A stretch of DNA of 18,353 bases from JAVVPL01 sp036655775 (GTDB taxonomy: Bacteria; Bacteroidota; Bacteroidia; Bacteroidales; P3), in contig JAVVPL010000034.1 of assembly GCA_036655775.1 (NCBI GenBank), positions 1 through 18,353 on the forward strand. The letters run 5' to 3'. The first letter of the stretch is position 1. Each line of letters starts with the position of its first letter. Below, piece by piece: positions 15,854 to 18,353 of this stretch. The notes below the pieces were generated by a model. The model was given only the letters and a program-made list of their open reading frames with translations, made no database searches and was not told the DNA's origin. Made by a program: the position numbers and the translations under genes.

Positions 15854-16777
15854 ATGTTAAATACAGATCAGCTGCAAAGCCAAATTGAAAAATACAAAAA
15901 ACAACTCAAATTACAGTATGTTGTTATGATACTCTTAGCCGTTTTGGCTATATTCTTAGTTGTAAGTCGCCGTTCCGCGGTAGTTCAAAAAGAAGAAAGT
16001 TATGCACAAGGCTTGGAGCTTAAAGGTGAATATGATGCTTTGATGGAAGAATATACAAGCATTAAAATTGAAAATCAAGACTTTTCGTCTCAATTGTCGG
16101 AACGAGATAGTGTGATTATGGCCAATGCGAATGAAATTAAGCACTTAATAGCTACACAAGCCGATTACAGAAAAATTAAAAAGAAATTAGATTTACTTAG
16201 AGCCATTACGCAAGATTATGTTTCTCGTATAGACTCCTTAGTGGTGGTCAACCATCAACTCAATCAAGAAAATGTTCAAATAAAAGAAGAAATTAGCACA
16301 GAACGCCAAAAAAACACCGCCTTGACCGAGTCGAAGCAACTCTTGGAAGGCAAAGTAAGCGAGGCTTCCGTTTTTAAAGCCTATAATCTAAGTGCAATTA
16401 CTATTCGTCGACGTAGTGATAACAAAGAAGTGCTTACCGATAGAGCCAAACGTTTAGATCGCATTAATATTTCTTTTATTTTAAGTGAAAATAAAATTGT
16501 GGAAGCGGGCCCAAAAACCATTTATGTAAGAATTGCACGGCCCGATGGTGAAATTTTGATGGTGAGCCAAAACGATGCACATTCTTTTGAAGTCAATGGC
16601 GAACAATTACAATATTCATTAGCCAAAACCATAGATTATAAAAATGCAGCCCAAGAAGTGAAAATATCTTGGGACAGACAAAACCTTAAACAAGCAGCTA
16701 TGGAGGGTTTGTATAATGTGAATGTTTTTGTAGATGGAAAGGAAATTGGAAAAACAAGTTTTATTGTTCGTCCGTAA
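15854..16777 (+). CDS. Uncharacterised one-TM coiled-coil protein with beta tail
   Basis: 307 residues; I recall similar proteins across Bacteroidota but no name or function. Visible plan: a short charged N-terminus with IEKYKKQLK, one membrane segment at 21-38 (QYVVMILLAVLAIFLVVS), a coiled coil at about 45-165 rich in Glu/Gln/Leu/Lys, then a beta-rich domain at ~175-307 (INISFILSEN, TIYVRIARPDGEILMV, LYNVNVFVDGKEIG). An N-in topology would place the coiled coil and beta domain in the periplasm. Such proteins are often mislabelled SMC-like because of the coiled coil; there is no ATPase motif. It appears monocistronic: -7 box at 15806 and a terminator at 16804-16839. The 3' end overlaps the opposing ROK gene by 17 bp. 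Confidence 0.85.
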   Translation: MLNTDQLQSQIEKYKKQLKLQYVVMILLAVLAIFLVVSRRSAVVQKEESYAQGLELKGEYDALMEEYTSIKIENQDFSSQLSERDSVIMANANEIKHLIATQADYRKIKKKLDLLRAITQDYVSRIDSLVVVNHQLNQENVQIKEEISTERQKNTALTESKQLLEGKVSEASVFKAYNLSAITIRRRSDNKEVLTDRAKRLDRINISFILSENKIVEAGPKTIYVRIARPDGEILMVSQNDAHSFEVNGEQLQYSLAKTIDYKNAAQEVKISWDRQNLKQAAMEGLYNVNVFVDGKEIGKTSFIVRP

Positions 16778-17705
16778 GTATACTTAAAATATGTTTTTGA
16801 ACTAATGCAGCTGCTCCTAGAACAGCTGCATTTTTATTTAATAGACCCGATATTTCAATTTTAATATTACCCACCGAAGTAAATAATACATTTTTTTCAA
16901 AATAGGCACGTGTAGGCTTTAATAAGAGCGATCCGCCCTGAGCAACGCCCCCAAACAAAAAGAAGTGGCTAGGCCCTGTAATAGCGGCTGTATTGGCCAA
17001 CGCAATGCCTAAGATCTCCGCTGTTTTGTCAAAACAACGCAAAACGTACGGATCTCCTTTTTTGCCTGCCTCACAGAGTTCTTTGTAGCCTTTGTATAAA
17101 GGTGAGCACTGTTCCTCTGTGCAAATTTCTTGATACGTTTGCAAAATACCCGAAGCCGAAACATAGCGTTCCAAACAACCCTTTCGTCCACAAGCACAAG
17201 AGCGCCCGTTTATAATGATAATTGTGTGGCCGAGTTCTCCTGCCAAACCATCATAGCCGTAAATGAGTTCATCATTGACAACAAAACCACTACCTAGGCC
17301 TGTACCCAAAGTAATCATTGCAAAATTGTGCAAACCTACGGCCTTGCCATAAATCATTTCACCTACGGCTGCGGCATTCGCATCATTGGTCAAAACGATA
17401 GGTAGGTTTTTAAAATATTTTTTGAAAAGATCAATAAAATGTACATTTCCTTTAAAGGGCATATTGGGTGCATTTAACATACATCCAGTATAAAAATTTC
17501 CGTTTGGGCAGCCAATTCCTATTCCTTCCAAGGGCTCAGAGCTGGTGGTGCAATAATTTTGAATCCAGAGGGCTATATTTTCCACGAAAAGATTTACTGT
17601 GGCATACTCTGCGGTTTTAATTGAGGTTTCACAAAGTATGTTTCCCTTTATATTCACTATGCCAATAGCGGTATTAGTGCCTCCTATATCAATGCCGCAA
17701 ATCAT
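16761..17705 (-). CDS. ROK-family sugar kinase (glucokinase-like)
   Basis: 314 residues, the usual size for a kinase-type ROK protein; there is no N-terminal helix-turn-helix, so it is not a repressor. ATP loop D6-I-G-G-T-N at the start, catalytic D108 in TNDANAAA, E157 and H160 in GELGH, and the ROK zinc site H160/C170/C172/C177 in GRSCACGRKGCLERY. Members phosphorylate glucose, mannose, fructose or N-acetyl sugars; the ExGH motif suits glucose or GlcNAc-type substrates but does not decide. It has no sugar transporter or isomerase beside it. Start ATG 17705. A near-consensus TAATTTCG lies upstream on its strand. Its 3' end overlaps the coiled-coil gene by 17 bp and contains that gene's apparent terminator. 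Confidence 0.92.
   Translation of the reverse strand: MICGIDIGGTNTAIGIVNIKGNILCETSIKTAEYATVNLFVENIALWIQNYCTTSSEPLEGIGIGCPNGNFYTGCMLNAPNMPFKGNVHFIDLFKKYFKNLPIVLTNDANAAAVGEMIYGKAVGLHNFAMITLGTGLGSGFVVNDELIYGYDGLAGELGHTIIIINGRSCACGRKGCLERYVSASGILQTYQEICTEEQCSPLYKGYKELCEAGKKGDPYVLRCFDKTAEILGIALANTAAITGPSHFFLFGGVAQGGSLLLKPTRAYFEKNVLFTSVGNIKIEISGLLNKNAAVLGAAALVQKHILSILTDEQ
16804..16839 (+). terminator. Intrinsic terminator inside the ROK coding sequence
   Basis: Stem AATGCAGCTG (16804-16813), 9-nt loop, CAGCTGCATT (16823-16832): 10 perfect pairs, followed by a T-rich tail TTTTTATTT (16831-16839) on the plus strand only. It starts 26 nt past the stop of the coiled-coil gene, the expected place for its terminator, yet lies wholly within the ROK gene on the other strand, where it encodes the conserved NAAVLGAAAL. 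A 12-bp perfect palindrome, TAAGTATACTTA (16775-16786), spans the upstream stop codon. Confidence 0.7.
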
Positions 17706-17831
17706 TCTGTTTATGTATTTAAGAGATTATTATGGCGAAATTACAAAAAAAAATTAGAAAAATACAATTTTTAGTCTAATTAAACCATATTATTATATAA
17801 ATTATTTAACTTAAAACATATACACACAATT

Positions 17832-18194
17832 ATGGAACCTACAATTTTAGGAAAAAAAGGAGAAACTTGGGCTTGTGAATATTTACAAAAAGCAAAATAT
17901 AAAATCAGAGAAGTAAATTATAGAGCGGGTCGTAATGAGATTGATATTATTGCAAGTCAAGGTCGATATATTATTTTTGTAGAAGTCAAAACACGAACAT
18001 ACAACACTATCTGTGACCCTGAGCAAGCTGTTAATTGGAAAAAGCAACAGGCCATTATCAAAACGGCACATGCGTATATACTCAAACATCAATTATCTCA
18101 AATGGAGGCGCGCTTCGACATCATAGGTATTCGGTACAAAAATGACAAAAACATGCATATTTTACATATACCGAATGCCTATTATCCGATGTGA
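17832..18194 (+). CDS. yraN: YraN/UPF0102 nuclease-fold protein
   Basis: 120 residues, the full family length. The hallmark motifs are present: GKKGE (7-11, with E11), GRNEIDII (33-40, with E36 and D38), FVEVKTR (49-55, with E51 and K53), and RFDIIGI. E-ID...E-x-K is a PD-(D/E)XK-type nuclease core related to Holliday-junction resolvases, but the cellular role is not settled. The 126-nt divergent gap to the ROK gene (17706-17831) has no consensus -7 box on this strand. The opposing gene ends 15 nt past its stop. Confidence 0.93.
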   Translation: MEPTILGKKGETWACEYLQKAKYKIREVNYRAGRNEIDIIASQGRYIIFVEVKTRTYNTICDPEQAVNWKKQQAIIKTAHAYILKHQLSQMEARFDIIGIRYKNDKNMHILHIPNAYYPM

Positions 18195-18209
18195 AAAATG
18201 AAATGAATT

Positions 18210-18353
18210 TTATTTTTTTGTCGCTTTGAGTTGCGCATTGCATAGAGCTACAAATGTACGCATTTGAGAAGCGTCGGTATAATCGGGTTTATGGTCCGTA
18301 ATATACTTTTCTACAAACTCACTACAAGCAGAAAAACATTTTAAAAAATTCTT
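18210..18353 (-). CDS. 3' end of an unrecognised gene
   Basis: On the minus strand a frame is open from the window edge to a TAA at 18212-18210, giving the last 47 residues of a protein. The tail includes FLKCFSACSEFVEKY, then DYTDASQMRTFVALCNAQ and ends in LKATKK. It has three Cys and looks helical. I do not recognise the family. The support is the uninterrupted frame with residue composition like a real protein and its snug tail-to-tail position after yraN. Confidence 0.6.
   Translation of the reverse strand, partial: KNFLKCFSACSEFVEKYITDHKPDYTDASQMRTFVALCNAQLKATKK

Noticed and set aside
15854..16777. Reading the coiled-coil protein as an SMC/chromosome-segregation protein
   Set aside because: There is no Walker A, Walker B or ABC signature, and it has an N-terminal membrane segment. 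Any similarity would come from coiled-coil composition only.

Overview
The window is AT-rich (roughly one third G+C by eye) and looks like chromosomal DNA of a member of the Bacteroidota, probably a Bacteroidales-like or related Bacteroidia lineage. The evidence is a PorZ-like type IX secretion protein, DUF5106/TlpA-type and DUF4292 families typical of the phylum, a type II glutaminyl cyclase, -7 elements of the form TAnnTTTG, start codons preceded by A-rich sequence rather than Shine-Dalgarno motifs, and signal peptides that end in A/S followed by Gln. No mobile element, CRISPR array, tRNA or rRNA was seen.

Layout. At the left edge is the start of a divergent minus-strand gene, then porZ and recO (1 nt apart, plus strand). 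A minus-strand DUF5106/thioredoxin-like protein ends inside recO. After a 284-nt gap comes a tight plus-strand run with gaps of 1-12 nt: glutaminyl cyclase lipoprotein, MOP-type flippase, dut, NDP-sugar nucleotidyltransferase, TPR protein, DUF4292 lipoprotein, EnvC-like protein with a degenerate LytM domain. Nitroreductase follows 47 nt later. A cyclophilin-type PPIase and pheS form the next unit, behind the best promoter in the window. Then come comF (minus), an uncharacterised one-TM coiled-coil protein (plus), a ROK kinase (minus), yraN (plus) and the 3' end of an unrecognised minus-strand gene.

How the genes fit together. Most of the window is envelope biology: T9SS attachment (PorZ), periplasmic thiol chemistry, N-terminal pyroglutamate formation, polysaccharide export and nucleotide-sugar supply, a possible outer-membrane lipoprotein-insertion factor (DUF4292, LolB-like by inference) and control of septal peptidoglycan hydrolysis. 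These are mixed with housekeeping genes (recO, dut, pheS, yraN). Four of the five predicted signal-peptidase-I substrates here would start with Gln after cleavage, and the enzyme that cyclises such N-termini is encoded among them.

No obviously new defence, mobile or biosynthetic system is present. The most unusual features are structural. All three complete tail-to-tail gene pairs overlap (8, 4 and 17 bp) and the fourth is separated by 15 bp. In two of the overlaps a strong hairpin lies inside the opposing coding sequence just past the stop codon: a classical terminator inside the ROK gene, and a nearly perfect 32-bp palindrome inside comF.
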